Source: Acinetobacter baumannii
GTDB taxonomy: Bacteria > Pseudomonadota > Gammaproteobacteria > Pseudomonadales > Moraxellaceae
Reading direction: 5' to 3'
Assembly (NCBI RefSeq): GCF_016508585.1
Contig: NZ_JADVOP010000033.1
Coordinates: 1-43,813, forward strand
DNA: 43,813 nt
Shown here: piece by piece, positions 28,815 through 36,610 of the stretch
Position numbering within the stretch: position 1 is the stretch's first letter
How the letters are laid out: every line of letters begins with the position of its first letter
Translations under genes and position numbers: made by a program
The notes under the pieces: model-generated
What the model saw: the letters and a program-made list of their open reading frames with translations, nothing else
Told to the model about the DNA's origin: nothing
The model's database searches: none

Positions 28815-29582
28815 ATGAACATACATAAATTAATATGTGTCCTTTGTTTGGTATTTTCGTGCAATGTTTTTGCAGAAGATGCTACGCCGGTCCTGTTTGA
28901 CCAAGTTTTACAGCTTAAACCGAATCAACTGTATGAATTGGAATTAGAAGATGTTCAACCTGGTGATCAGATTTGGACAGCTGTATATCTGATTGGGCGT
29001 CAGAACTACCCTGGATTGACTTCAAAGGCAGATTTCATACTGCAAAATCAGGGCTTATTAAACAAAGCGAAGCCAAGCGAACATTCCACACAACAGACCC
29101 TGATCGCAGAACAACTCACGCAAACCCATCAGTATTCATTTCACCAATTTAAAGCGTTAACCACTTTGTTGGATGAAAGCGTTGTTCAACTGATTCAAGA
29201 CCCAAAATTAGAAAATACCGATACAATTCGTATTTATAGTCAGCTGAATGATTGGATTCCTGAATACAATACCTATGAACCAATTAAAGTCAAATTTGGC
29301 ATTCAAAATGCAGTTGATTTTGATGTTGTTGCTGCCTACGTTTTAGTCGGGAAAGGTGAAAAACCAGCTGCGCTGACTGAATTAAATTTTAAAAATAGCA
29401 GGCGCTCTGATCTGACGGCAACTATCCCTCCTGTACAAGCAGATTTTACCCAGACGGAGACCAATAAATCTGAATACCATTTGAATCGAAGTGAAATTAA
29501 ATTCATTTTTTTCCTGGGTGCATTGGCAGTAATGGCTTTTTTTGCTTTTATTCATCGTGGCAAATTGAAACGTGCATTTTAA
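28815..29582 (+). CDS. Exported protein with C-terminal membrane anchor, function unknown
   Basis: I do not recognise a family. The 255-aa product has a signal peptide (ICVLCLVFSCNVFAED, cleavage likely after FAE or VFA), a periplasmic body of about 200 residues with a helical middle (QTLIAEQLTQTHQYSFHQF) and beta-rich flanks, and one transmembrane helix near the end (IKFIFFLGALAVMAFFAFIH) followed by a basic RGKLKRAF tail. This type I topology suggests a periplasmic domain held at the inner membrane. AGGGG at 28803-28807 supports ATG 28815. The next gene starts 109 bp downstream on the same strand with no terminator between, so cotranscription is possible. Confidence 0.72.
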   Translation: MNIHKLICVLCLVFSCNVFAEDATPVLFDQVLQLKPNQLYELELEDVQPGDQIWTAVYLIGRQNYPGLTSKADFILQNQGLLNKAKPSEHSTQQTLIAEQLTQTHQYSFHQFKALTTLLDESVVQLIQDPKLENTDTIRIYSQLNDWIPEYNTYEPIKVKFGIQNAVDFDVVAAYVLVGKGEKPAALTELNFKNSRRSDLTATIPPVQADFTQTETNKSEYHLNRSEIKFIFFLGALAVMAFFAFIHRGKLKRAF

Positions 29583-29691
29583 TTCAACATTGTGCTGAGT
29601 TTGGATGAAAAAGCTGATTTTTTAGATTTCAAATGGATGATGTTGGCGTAAAATCTTGCGCAGATCGGCTATTTTGTTTGAGTGGTACTCA

Positions 29692-30033
29692 ATGTTGTCT
29701 TTATTTTTGAAATGCAGTATCGGTGCGGCAGTCGTTTTACTGATTTCAATTCTTTCAAAAAGCAAGGCATTTTATATTGCGGGCCTGGTTCCGCTGTTTC
29801 CGACCTTTGCCTTGATTGCACATGTGATTGTGTTGCAAGAACAAGGCGCAGAAGCACTAAAACAAACCGCTTTATTTGGAATATGGTCACTCGTTCCTTA
29901 TTTTATTTATTTGTTGGTGGTTTATTTATTGGCAACAAAACTTTCCATGTGGTCTTGTTTTGGCATTGCCACATTATGCTGGATTGTGGCTGCCGCAGGG
30001 TTGATTTACGGATGGCAAATATTTCACCAGTAA
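29692..30033 (+). CDS. glpM: GlpM-family inner-membrane protein
   Basis: A 113-aa protein with four predicted helices, close to the length of Pseudomonas GlpM (about 109 aa). The stretch FLKCSIGAAVVLLISILSKS, then FYIAGLVPLFPTFALIAHVI and ALKQTALFGIWSLVPYFIYL match the family pattern. In P. aeruginosa GlpM affects alginate production and membrane functions; the biochemical role is not known. ATG 29692 is preferred; the frame is open to a TTG at 29656 without a ribosome binding site. A triple-hairpin boundary follows. Confidence 0.8.
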   Translation: MLSLFLKCSIGAAVVLLISILSKSKAFYIAGLVPLFPTFALIAHVIVLQEQGAEALKQTALFGIWSLVPYFIYLLVVYLLATKLSMWSCFGIATLCWIVAAAGLIYGWQIFHQ

Positions 30034-30088
30034 CGTCAATGCGGGATTCTGATTTGAAGGATTTTCATCTGTATTCATGTGATTGATT

Positions 30089-30161
30089 CAAGCTGTTCAG
30101 CTTGATCAAAAGTTGAATTTGATCAGGCTGAATAAGAGGAGCTTTGTAAGCTCCTCTTATT
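30089..30161. repeat. Three consecutive perfect hairpins between convergent genes
   Basis: CAAGCTG-TT-CAGCTTG (30089-30104), TGATCAAA-N7-TTTGATCA (30103-30125) and a 14-bp perfect stem, AATAAGAGGAGCTT with AAGCTCCTCTTATT, around TGT (30131-30161). None is followed by a long T run on either strand. They sit exactly between the stops of the glpM-like gene (plus) and the LOG gene (minus), so a role at transcript ends is likely, either as terminator or as RNA-stabilising structure. Confidence 0.7.
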
Positions 30162-30187
30162 CATTCAATATCCTGACGATGTAAAAT

Positions 30188-30823
30188 TTAGACTACGAAT
30201 TGCTTCGGTGCTTCTAAGTTTTTAATTGCATTGTAGATTTGATCAGCATGGTTGCACACAATCAGTTTGGCACGATGCTGTGGCGGTAAAAAGCCCTCAA
30301 GCACAGCATGATCTAATTGAGCAATCAAATGGTCGTAAAAGCCATTCACGTTATACAGCATCATGGGTTTTTGATGTTGGTTGAGTTGTCCCCATGTGGC
30401 GACTTCTAAGATTTCTTCAAAGGTTCCAAAACCACCCGGAAGTGCCACAAAGGCGCTTGCACGATCTGCCATCATGGCTTTTCGTTCATGCATACTTTGT
30501 ACAATATGCAGTTCCGTCAGTTGATTATGTGCAATTTCATAATCCAGCATAAATTCAGGGATTACCCCCACCACATCACCGCCGTGCTCAGTTACGGTAT
30601 CTGCAACTTGGCCCATCAAACCAATACTGGCACCACCATAGACAATGCCAAAACCATGTTCGGCTATGCCTTGAGCCAATTGAATGGCTTTTTCTCTATA
30701 AGTCGGATTATTTCCAGGTCGGGAGCCACAATACAGTGCAATTAAACATTGAGTTGCTTTAGGAGTTTGCTGATCTAATTCTAACGGTTCATTTATCATT
30801 ACAGAAAATACACTATTCATCAT
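30188..30823 (-). CDS. LOG-family (TIGR00730) nucleoside 5'-monophosphate phosphoribohydrolase
   Basis: A 211-aa Rossmann-fold protein of the lysine-decarboxylase-like / cytokinin-activating LOG family. The signature P129-GGFGT-FEE137 and the preceding M-H-E-R-K (111-115) contribute the ribose-phosphate binding and catalytic residues; GGASIGLMG (63-71) is the nucleotide-binding loop. Such enzymes release the base from AMP or cytokinin nucleotides. They should not be called lysine decarboxylases, a common misannotation. AGGTGA 8 nt upstream supports ATG 30823; ATG 30820 is equally possible. Monocistronic. Confidence 0.9.
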   Translation of the reverse strand: MMNSVFSVMINEPLELDQQTPKATQCLIALYCGSRPGNNPTYREKAIQLAQGIAEHGFGIVYGGASIGLMGQVADTVTEHGGDVVGVIPEFMLDYEIAHNQLTELHIVQSMHERKAMMADRASAFVALPGGFGTFEEILEVATWGQLNQHQKPMMLYNVNGFYDHLIAQLDHAVLEGFLPPQHRAKLIVCNHADQIYNAIKNLEAPKQFVV

Positions 30824-31261
30824 TTATTTTTTCACCTTAACTTATCATGTTCTTATGTATTTCGACTACCTTAAGCAAGAAATATGACAAAAACATGTTG
30901 TGTTGTAGGCACTTTTGCAATGTTTTGTATCGTTAAAGGGTTGCTTTTGATGTAGCAGTGATCAAATCGGAAAAAATCACCGATCTCCAATGCTACAACA
31001 ATAAAGTGATTTACAATCCATCATTGAGGCAAATAAAAACCCATACAAATAAGATGAAATTTTTATCAAAACTGCCTATAATTGAAGCCTGTTTATCAAC
31101 AAATGAATCATCATGGGTAGTGGTTGTAGTCGCTCCGAAAATGCACAATCTTTAGACAAAAAAATATTTCAAAATAAACTAAAGTTTTCTTCTCAGTTTC
31201 GAAATTTACAGTTATCAAATGCTGACAATATCAATTGCACATCTGCAATGGAGCAAGATCA
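30824..31261. other. Gene-free spacer with a nested hairpin
   Basis: This 438-bp region lies upstream of both the LOG gene and the TerC-CBS gene. TGTAGCA (30951-30957) pairs with TGCTACA (30991-30997), enclosing ATCGG (30966-30970) with CCGAT (30980-30984). Some TerC-family genes follow a yybP-ykoY manganese riboswitch, but its conserved loops were not found. A 65-codon open frame at 30958-31155 looks random. Confidence 0.45.
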
Positions 31262-32842
31262 ATGATACTTGAATGGATGTCCGATCCTTCGGCGTGGGTT
31301 GGTCTGGCGACTTTGGTTGTTTTGGAAATAGTTTTAGGTATTGATAACCTCGTCTTTATTGCAATTTTGGCAGAAAAGCTTCCTCCTGAACAACGCAATA
31401 AAGCACGAATTTTAGGTTTATTGCTCGCGCTGTGTATGCGTATGGTGTTATTGGCCTCCATTGCATGGGTGGTTACGCTCACCGCACCGTTGTTCCATAT
31501 TTTTGATCATCCTTTCTCTGGGCGTGACCTGATTCTGTTGTTTGGTGGGGTATTCCTGCTCTTCAAAGGCACAATGGAACTACATGAACGTCTGGAAGGC
31601 GGGCAGGATTTAAAAGAAGAAAATCCTGTTCATGCGGCTTTTTGGATGGTGATTGTTCAGATTGTCATTCTAGACGCCGTATTCTCCTTAGACAGTGTGA
31701 TTACTGCTGTAGGTATGGTGAAAGAGCTCTCCGTGATGATGATCGCTGTAGTGATTGCTGTCGGGATTATGTTGTGGGCATCTAAACCTTTGATGGACTT
31801 TGTTAACAAACATCCAACGGTCGTCATTTTATGTCTGGGCTTCCTGATGATGATTGGTTTCTCGCTGATCGTTGAAGGCTTTGGCTATCATATTCCGAAA
31901 GGCTACCTCTATGCTGCGATTGGTTTCTCTGTATTGATTGAATTCATGAACCAAACCATGCGTAAAAATCAAGAGAAGATGGTGACTACCACCGATCTGC
32001 GTTTCCGTACGGCTTCAGCGGTGCTGAAAATGTTAGGCGGGAAAAGTGCAGAAAGTCAAAATGGTAAAGTAGATGATGTAATTGCCACTCAAGCTTTAGC
32101 CGATGAAATTTTTGATGATGAAAATGGTGCCTACCATAGCGTCATGGTACAGGGCGTGTTGGGGTTGTCTGAACGTCCGGTGAAATCTGTGATGACGCCA
32201 CGACCTGAATTGGAATGGTTGGATTTGGATGAAGATGAAGCCACCATCAAAGAAAATTTAATGGCGATGTCGCACTCAAGACTGATCTTGGCACATGGTG
32301 AATTAGACAATATTGCAGGAATTGTGCTTACCCATAAAGTGCTCAATGATTATATTGAAACAGGTGTTTTAAATTTTGACAAACATTTACGTGAACCCGT
32401 CATTGTTCATGAAAATGCACAAGTGTTGATGGTGATGGAACAACTTCGTCAGGCACCATTGCAGATGGCGATTGTGCTCAACGAATATGGTTCAATTGAG
32501 GGGATTGCCACACCGATTGATGTACTTGAAGCGATTGCAGGTGAATTCCCAGATGAAGATGAGTTGGAAGCTGCTGCTGAAAGTTTGGAAGATGGCTCAT
32601 TGATGTTGGAAGGTTCAACCGATATTCGCCATGTTTCATTGCTGCTAGGTCGAGACCTGGTCGATGAATCCGAGCAATATTCAACGCTTTCGGGTTATAT
32701 CTTGTTCCATCTTGGTCGTTTGCCCGAAAATGGTCAGAAACTACAAGCAGATGGTTATGAGTTTGAAGTGGTGACGATGGATGGTCACAAGATTGAAAAA
32801 GTCCATATTGTGGCATTGTCACAATCTAAAGATTCAGAATAA
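31262..32842 (+). CDS. TerC-family membrane protein with CBS pair and CorC/HlyC domain (YegH/YoaE-like)
   Basis: A 526-aa protein of three parts. Residues 1-235 are a seven-helix TerC module with the acidic membrane motifs [14 protein letters not shown] (about 22) and [15 protein letters not shown] (about 138), which resemble metal-coordinating sites. Residues 290-420 are a CBS pair ([15 protein letters not shown] onwards; [20 protein letters not shown]). Residues 435-525 are a CorC_HlyC domain. Related proteins are linked to export of Mn2+ or other metals during secretion; here the ion is unknown. ATG 31262 with GGAGC upstream is preferred over the in-frame ATG 31235. It is ended by a strong terminator. 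Confidence 0.88.
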   Translation: MILEWMSDPSAWVGLATLVVLEIVLGIDNLVFIAILAEKLPPEQRNKARILGLLLALCMRMVLLASIAWVVTLTAPLFHIFDHPFSGRDLILLFGGVFLLFKGTMELHERLEGGQDLKEENPVHAAFWMVIVQIVILDAVFSLDSVITAVGMVKELSVMMIAVVIAVGIMLWASKPLMDFVNKHPTVVILCLGFLMMIGFSLIVEGFGYHIPKGYLYAAIGFSVLIEFMNQTMRKNQEKMVTTTDLRFRTASAVLKMLGGKSAESQNGKVDDVIATQALADEIFDDENGAYHSVMVQGVLGLSERPVKSVMTPRPELEWLDLDEDEATIKENLMAMSHSRLILAHGELDNIAGIVLTHKVLNDYIETGVLNFDKHLREPVIVHENAQVLMVMEQLRQAPLQMAIVLNEYGSIEGIATPIDVLEAIAGEFPDEDELEAAAESLEDGSLMLEGSTDIRHVSLLLGRDLVDESEQYSTLSGYILFHLGRLPENGQKLQADGYEFEVVTMDGHKIEKVHIVALSQSKDSE

Positions 32843-32866
32843 GCGGTGTTTTATCCAGTGACATTG

Positions 32867-32895
32867 AAAAAAGCCAGTTGAAAACTGGCTTTTTT
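32867..32895 (+). terminator. Terminator of the TerC-CBS gene
   Basis: AAGCCAGTT pairs with AACTGGCTT around GAA, flanked by A and T runs. Confidence 0.92.
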
Positions 32896-33182
32896 ATTTT
32901 CTCTTATAAAAAGTAGCCTTGATTCGTTTTAAAGAAATGTCTGAACTCAGCAACCCGTCTACGATTGATCAACAATCAGCTTGATTCAAAATAACCAAGG
33001 TGAAAGAGTGAGCAACTGCGCAATTCAAAAATGAGAATGAAGAAAGGGTCTATGCAGATGAATGCTTCTGGGATCTGAATGAAGAGGATACTGCGACTGG
33101 CATATCTTGATTCAAAGAATAAATTTCGATTTCAAGCGGGCTTGCATTATCATTTAAGTCTGTTTCGATGTTGAGTTTTTTC
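32896..33182 (+). other. Spacer upstream of the YchJ gene
   Basis: About 290 bp with no gene seen. A weak -10-like TATCAT/CATTAT lies around 33145-33153. Nothing else stands out. Confidence 0.4.
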
Positions 33183-33650
33183 ATGTCCAGTCAATCTTGT
33201 CCATGTGGTTCTGCACAATATAGTCAGTGTTGTCAGCCCTTGCATTCGGGGCAAAAAAAAGCCCTGACAGCTGAGCAATTAATGAGGTCTCGCTATAGTG
33301 CATTTGCCAAACAGGAGATCACTTATATTGTGGCAACTACTGCAGTGGGGCAGCAGCAGGCATTGGATGTACAGGCTATTGCGGAATGGAGCAAGTCGAA
33401 TCAATGGTTAAAGTTGGATGTGATTCAAGCCAACGAAAAGCTCGATAAAAATCATGCACAGGTTGAATTCAAAGCGTATTTTCATGACGGTCAGCAGGCA
33501 CAGGTTCATCATGAAATTTCACATTTTGCCTATCATGCAGGTCAGTGGTATTTTTTAGATCCAACCACAGATCAGCAGGTTACAATGAAACAGCCTTGTA
33601 TTTGTGGATCAACCAAAAAATTTAAGCAATGTTGTGCGCAATACTTGTAG
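33183..33650 (+). CDS. ychJ: YchJ-family protein with two SEC-C zinc motifs
   Basis: A 155-aa protein with a SEC-C motif at each end, CPCGSAQYSQCC near the N-terminus and CICGSTKKFKQCC near the C-terminus, flanking a central NTF2-like region (EQLMRSRYSAFAKQEITYIV and FLDPTT). SEC-C motifs bind zinc, and in SecA they contact SecB and ribosomes; the function of YchJ is not established. ATG 33183 gives the usual MSSQSCPCGS start. The frame also has an ATG at 33168, five codons earlier, and neither has a strong ribosome binding site. It is followed 61 bp later by the TRIC-like gene on the same strand. Confidence 0.88.
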   Translation: MSSQSCPCGSAQYSQCCQPLHSGQKKALTAEQLMRSRYSAFAKQEITYIVATTAVGQQQALDVQAIAEWSKSNQWLKLDVIQANEKLDKNHAQVEFKAYFHDGQQAQVHHEISHFAYHAGQWYFLDPTTDQQVTMKQPCICGSTKKFKQCCAQYL

Positions 33651-33711
33651 ATTTTAGCTCGTTTTGACTTAAAATAGCGCGCATCTTTTACCCATCAGTG
33701 GATGAAGGGCA

Positions 33712-34356
33712 ATGTTACTCACCATTATTTATATTATTGCAATTACAGCCGAAGCCATGACGGGGGCGTTGTCAGCAGGACGACGTAGTATGGACTGGTT
33801 TGGTGTGGTGCTGATTGCCTGTGTAACCGCACTCGGCGGTGGCTCGGTCCGTGATGTCTTGTTGGGACATTATCCGCTGACTTGGGTGAAACATCCTGAA
33901 TATCTTGTACTCACATGCTGTGCAGCTTTTGTTACAATTCTTATCGCCAAATGGATGAAGCATTTACATTCTATTTTCCTGTTGTTAGACGCGCTGGGCT
34001 TAATTGGTTTTACCATTATTGGCTGTCAGATTGCATTGCAGATGGGACATGGTTTTGTTGTTTCGGCAGTTGCTGGTGTTCTGACAGGTGTGTCAGGTGG
34101 TATTTTACGGGATATTTTATGTAATGATGTTCCATTGGTATTCCGTCGAGAGTTGTATGCCTCAATTTCCTTTGTCGCTGTTATTTTCTACTGGTTCTGT
34201 ATAGACTTTGGTTTATCGTTGGAAATCACTGTAATTTCGACATTGGTTTTTGGTTTTGCGCTACGTTGTATTGCCATTTATTTTGGTTTAGAAATGCCAA
34301 AATTCATTTATAAAGATGATGATGAGCAATCGGCATCCTCTAAAGATGAAAGCTGA
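33712..34356 (+). CDS. TRIC-type (UPF0126, YicG-like) channel protein
   Basis: A 214-aa inner-membrane protein with seven predicted helices in two similar halves. Each half contains the family's glycine-rich kink, TALGGGSVRDVLLG (about 40-53) and TGVSGGILRDILCN (about 125-138). Prokaryotic TRIC proteins form trimeric monovalent cation channels; the physiological role in bacteria is open. The C-terminus is a charged tail (KDDDEQSASSKDES). AAGGG before ATG 33712 supports the start. A hairpin at 34431-34455 may end the transcript. Confidence 0.88.
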   Translation: MLLTIIYIIAITAEAMTGALSAGRRSMDWFGVVLIACVTALGGGSVRDVLLGHYPLTWVKHPEYLVLTCCAAFVTILIAKWMKHLHSIFLLLDALGLIGFTIIGCQIALQMGHGFVVSAVAGVLTGVSGGILRDILCNDVPLVFRRELYASISFVAVIFYWFCIDFGLSLEITVISTLVFGFALRCIAIYFGLEMPKFIYKDDDEQSASSKDES

Positions 34357-34430
34357 ATTCCAGAAAATGGCGTGGTTTAATCAAACTTGATGAACGACCA
34401 CATATTTGAGCTTCCATAATTCAGAGATGA

Positions 34431-34532
34431 GCAACAGCAAGTAGATTGCTGTTGCTTTGACCCGTAATTTGTCTTTGTTAGTCAAAGGGGCGACCGATAA
34501 TAATTCAAATCAACATCCCGATTGTGCTCGCC
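34431..34532 (+). promoter_or_regulatory. Folded leader/terminator region between TRIC and MFS genes
   Basis: Three nested or successive stems: GCAACAGCAA-GTAGA-TTGCTGTTGC (34431-34455), CTTTGAC...GTCAAAG (34455-34487) and GGCGA...TCGCC (34489-34532). The first has only TTT after it, so it is a weak terminator for the TRIC gene. The other two lie 35-110 nt before the MFS start and could fold in its leader RNA. Confidence 0.45.
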
Positions 34533-34566
34533 GCATGATAATTTTCACCTTATTCGAGACATTATT

Positions 34567-35886
34567 ATGGATTTAGTATCACGTGTACAACGTCTACCCA
34601 TTGGAAAGTTTCACTATACTTTGCTGTGGGTGATCGGACTGGGATGGATGTTCGACGCGATGGATACAGGTCTGATTTCATTTATTTTGACCAAGATGGC
34701 AGAAGAGTGGCAGATGACACCTGCGGAAAAGGGTTGGGTGGTTTCGATCGGCTTTGTCGGTATGGCGATTGGTGCTGTCTTTTCAGGTGCTTTGGCTGAT
34801 CGGATGGGGCGAAGAACCGTATTCGCCATAACCTTGGTAACTTATAGCGTTGCAACAGCTTTATGTGCAATTGCACCCAATTTGACATGGTTGTTGATTT
34901 TCCGTTTTATTGTCGGTTTAGGTTTAGGTGGGCAATTGCCTGTTGCCGTGACGCTTGTCAGTGAATATATCCCAGCTCAGGTTCGAGGTCGGTTCATTGT
35001 TTTGCTTGAGAGTTTCTGGGGTTTAGGCTGGTTAGTCGCAGCACTGATTTCATATTTTGTGATCCCTGATTATGGTTGGCATATTGCATTTTTGGTGGGT
35101 GGATTGCCGGCTGTTTATGTCTTTATGATTCTGAAAAAAGTTCCGGAATCTGTTCCTTATCTGATAAATCGGGGACGTATTGATGAAGCACATGCATTGG
35201 TACAAAAACTTGAACGTCAATGCGGTGTAGAAGTTATTACCACAATTGAAGTCAAACCTGTTGCTGCGAAACAGAACCTTTCATTTACCCAACTGTGGTC
35301 AAGCAGTTTTGCCCGCCGTACTTTGATGTTGTGGCTGATTTGGTTTGGTATTGTCTATTCTTATTATGGCATTTTTACATGGTTGCCAAGTTTGTTGGTT
35401 AAACAGGGCTATACCATTGTGCAGTCCTTTGAATATGTCTTGGGCATGATTTTGGCACAGCTTCCAGGTTATGTTGCTGCGGCTTGGTTGGTTGAAAAGT
35501 TGGGGCGTAAAGCGACTCTGGCAGGTTTTATTGCGTTGTGTGCTGTATCTGCGTATTTCTTTGGACAAGCCACCTCAGTCAATATGATCATGTTTTGGGG
35601 GTGTTTAATGTCTTTCTTTAACCTGGGGGCATGGGGAGTATTATATACGTATACGCCTGAACAATATCCAGCCAATATTCGCGCCTTTGGCTCAGGTTGG
35701 GCATCCGCGATTGGGCGTATTGGCGGAATTGTTGCACCACTGGTCGTTACGCATATGATGGTAGCAAGCAATGGTTTTAGTTCAGTCTTTATGATGTTTA
35801 CAGCCGTACTTTTAGCAGTGGCAGCTGTTGTACTGGTCTTGGGTGAAGAAACCAAAGGCAAGACCTTAGAAGAGATTGGGTTATAG
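34567..35886 (+). CDS. MFS transporter, NiaP/aromatic-acid type
   Basis: A 439-aa major facilitator with 12 helices. Conserved features are GLGWMFDAMDTGLISFIL with acidic residues in helix 1, the loop 2-3 motif GALADRMGRRTVF, VGLGLGGQLPVAVTLVSEYI in helix 4, PESVPYLINRGRIDEAHALV in the central loop and a second-half GRKATLAGF motif. This pattern fits the sugar-porter/AAHS branch that contains the niacin transporter NiaP and benzoate or vanillate transporters. NiaP is my best guess; the substrate cannot be fixed from sequence and no pathway genes are adjacent. ATG 34567 starts MDLVSRVQRLPIG; upstream in-frame codons to 34522 lack a ribosome binding site. Confidence 0.85.
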   Translation: MDLVSRVQRLPIGKFHYTLLWVIGLGWMFDAMDTGLISFILTKMAEEWQMTPAEKGWVVSIGFVGMAIGAVFSGALADRMGRRTVFAITLVTYSVATALCAIAPNLTWLLIFRFIVGLGLGGQLPVAVTLVSEYIPAQVRGRFIVLLESFWGLGWLVAALISYFVIPDYGWHIAFLVGGLPAVYVFMILKKVPESVPYLINRGRIDEAHALVQKLERQCGVEVITTIEVKPVAAKQNLSFTQLWSSSFARRTLMLWLIWFGIVYSYYGIFTWLPSLLVKQGYTIVQSFEYVLGMILAQLPGYVAAAWLVEKLGRKATLAGFIALCAVSAYFFGQATSVNMIMFWGCLMSFFNLGAWGVLYTYTPEQYPANIRAFGSGWASAIGRIGGIVAPLVVTHMMVASNGFSSVFMMFTAVLLAVAAVVLVLGEETKGKTLEEIGL

Positions 35887-36065
35887 CCGTTAAACGGAAG
35901 ATATTGAAAGTAAAGTGCAGGACAAACGATAACAAGCAAGAAGAATGGAAGGGTGGGTATAGGGTTAATCTTGCTGATCATCCATGTTAACTTCGAAACG
36001 TCGAATTAAAAAAAACAACAGTTCACAGCGAAATGATGAAATAAAACAGTATCGAGGGCAAAATA

Positions 36066-36332
36066 ATGAAAAGTAAAATAGGATTAAGCTTTTGTACTAT
36101 CTATCTTTTGCTAACCGCATTTTGTCTTTATATTGCGTTGGATCCAATGACGGATAACAAAGGAAACTTTGTTTTCTTACAGTTACCCATAAGTGTTCAA
36201 ATCTCGGCATTGAATGTAATTGGGTTAGGTCCTGTATTCGATCAGCTGTCTTGGACGGAAGCGTACAGCTTAGTGGTTCCTGTAACTTTGCTGTTTTTAT
36301 ATGGGATCGGGGCTGTTGAGTTCAAGCATTGA
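36066..36332 (+). CDS. Small two-helix membrane protein, function unknown
   Basis: An 88-aa protein with a first hydrophobic helix (IGLSFCTIYLLLTAFCLYIA) and a second near the C-terminus (YSLVVPVTLLFLYGIGA) joined by a loop of about 40 residues. I do not recognise a family. GAGGG upstream of ATG 36066 is a good ribosome binding site, which supports it being real. It stands alone between the MFS gene and parC. The 278-bp spacer to parC contains a locally GC-richer stretch (36490-36550) but no clear element. Confidence 0.65.
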   Translation: MKSKIGLSFCTIYLLLTAFCLYIALDPMTDNKGNFVFLQLPISVQISALNVIGLGPVFDQLSWTEAYSLVVPVTLLFLYGIGAVEFKH

Positions 36333-36610
36333 TTGTATAAAAGCACGAATTGAACCACGCCAATAAGTTTCAGCATTTATAAAATGTATTTGAAATAAAG
36401 TGCATGTCTCAATTTAAAAATAGCCATTTAAATAAAAGTTGCTCATTTCTTAAAAAATGGATAATTTTACGTCATTAGAAACAACTAAAGACGCAATTTG
36501 TCGTTGTGGCGTACACTTGTGCTTGTGTCGTCAGACGCTGCGACTTAGCATAAGAATGTAGATACATCAGCATTTATTTAGAACGAATTTAATTAGGATA
36601 AAAGGTTGTT

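Noticed and set aside
30958..31155. 65-codon open frame upstream of the TerC-CBS gene
   Set aside because: Starts within a hairpin, lacks a ribosome binding site and ends in a run of valines; it looks random.
30824..31261. yybP-ykoY manganese riboswitch before the TerC-family gene
   Set aside because: The conserved paired loops of this class were not found by eye; only an unrelated nested hairpin is present.
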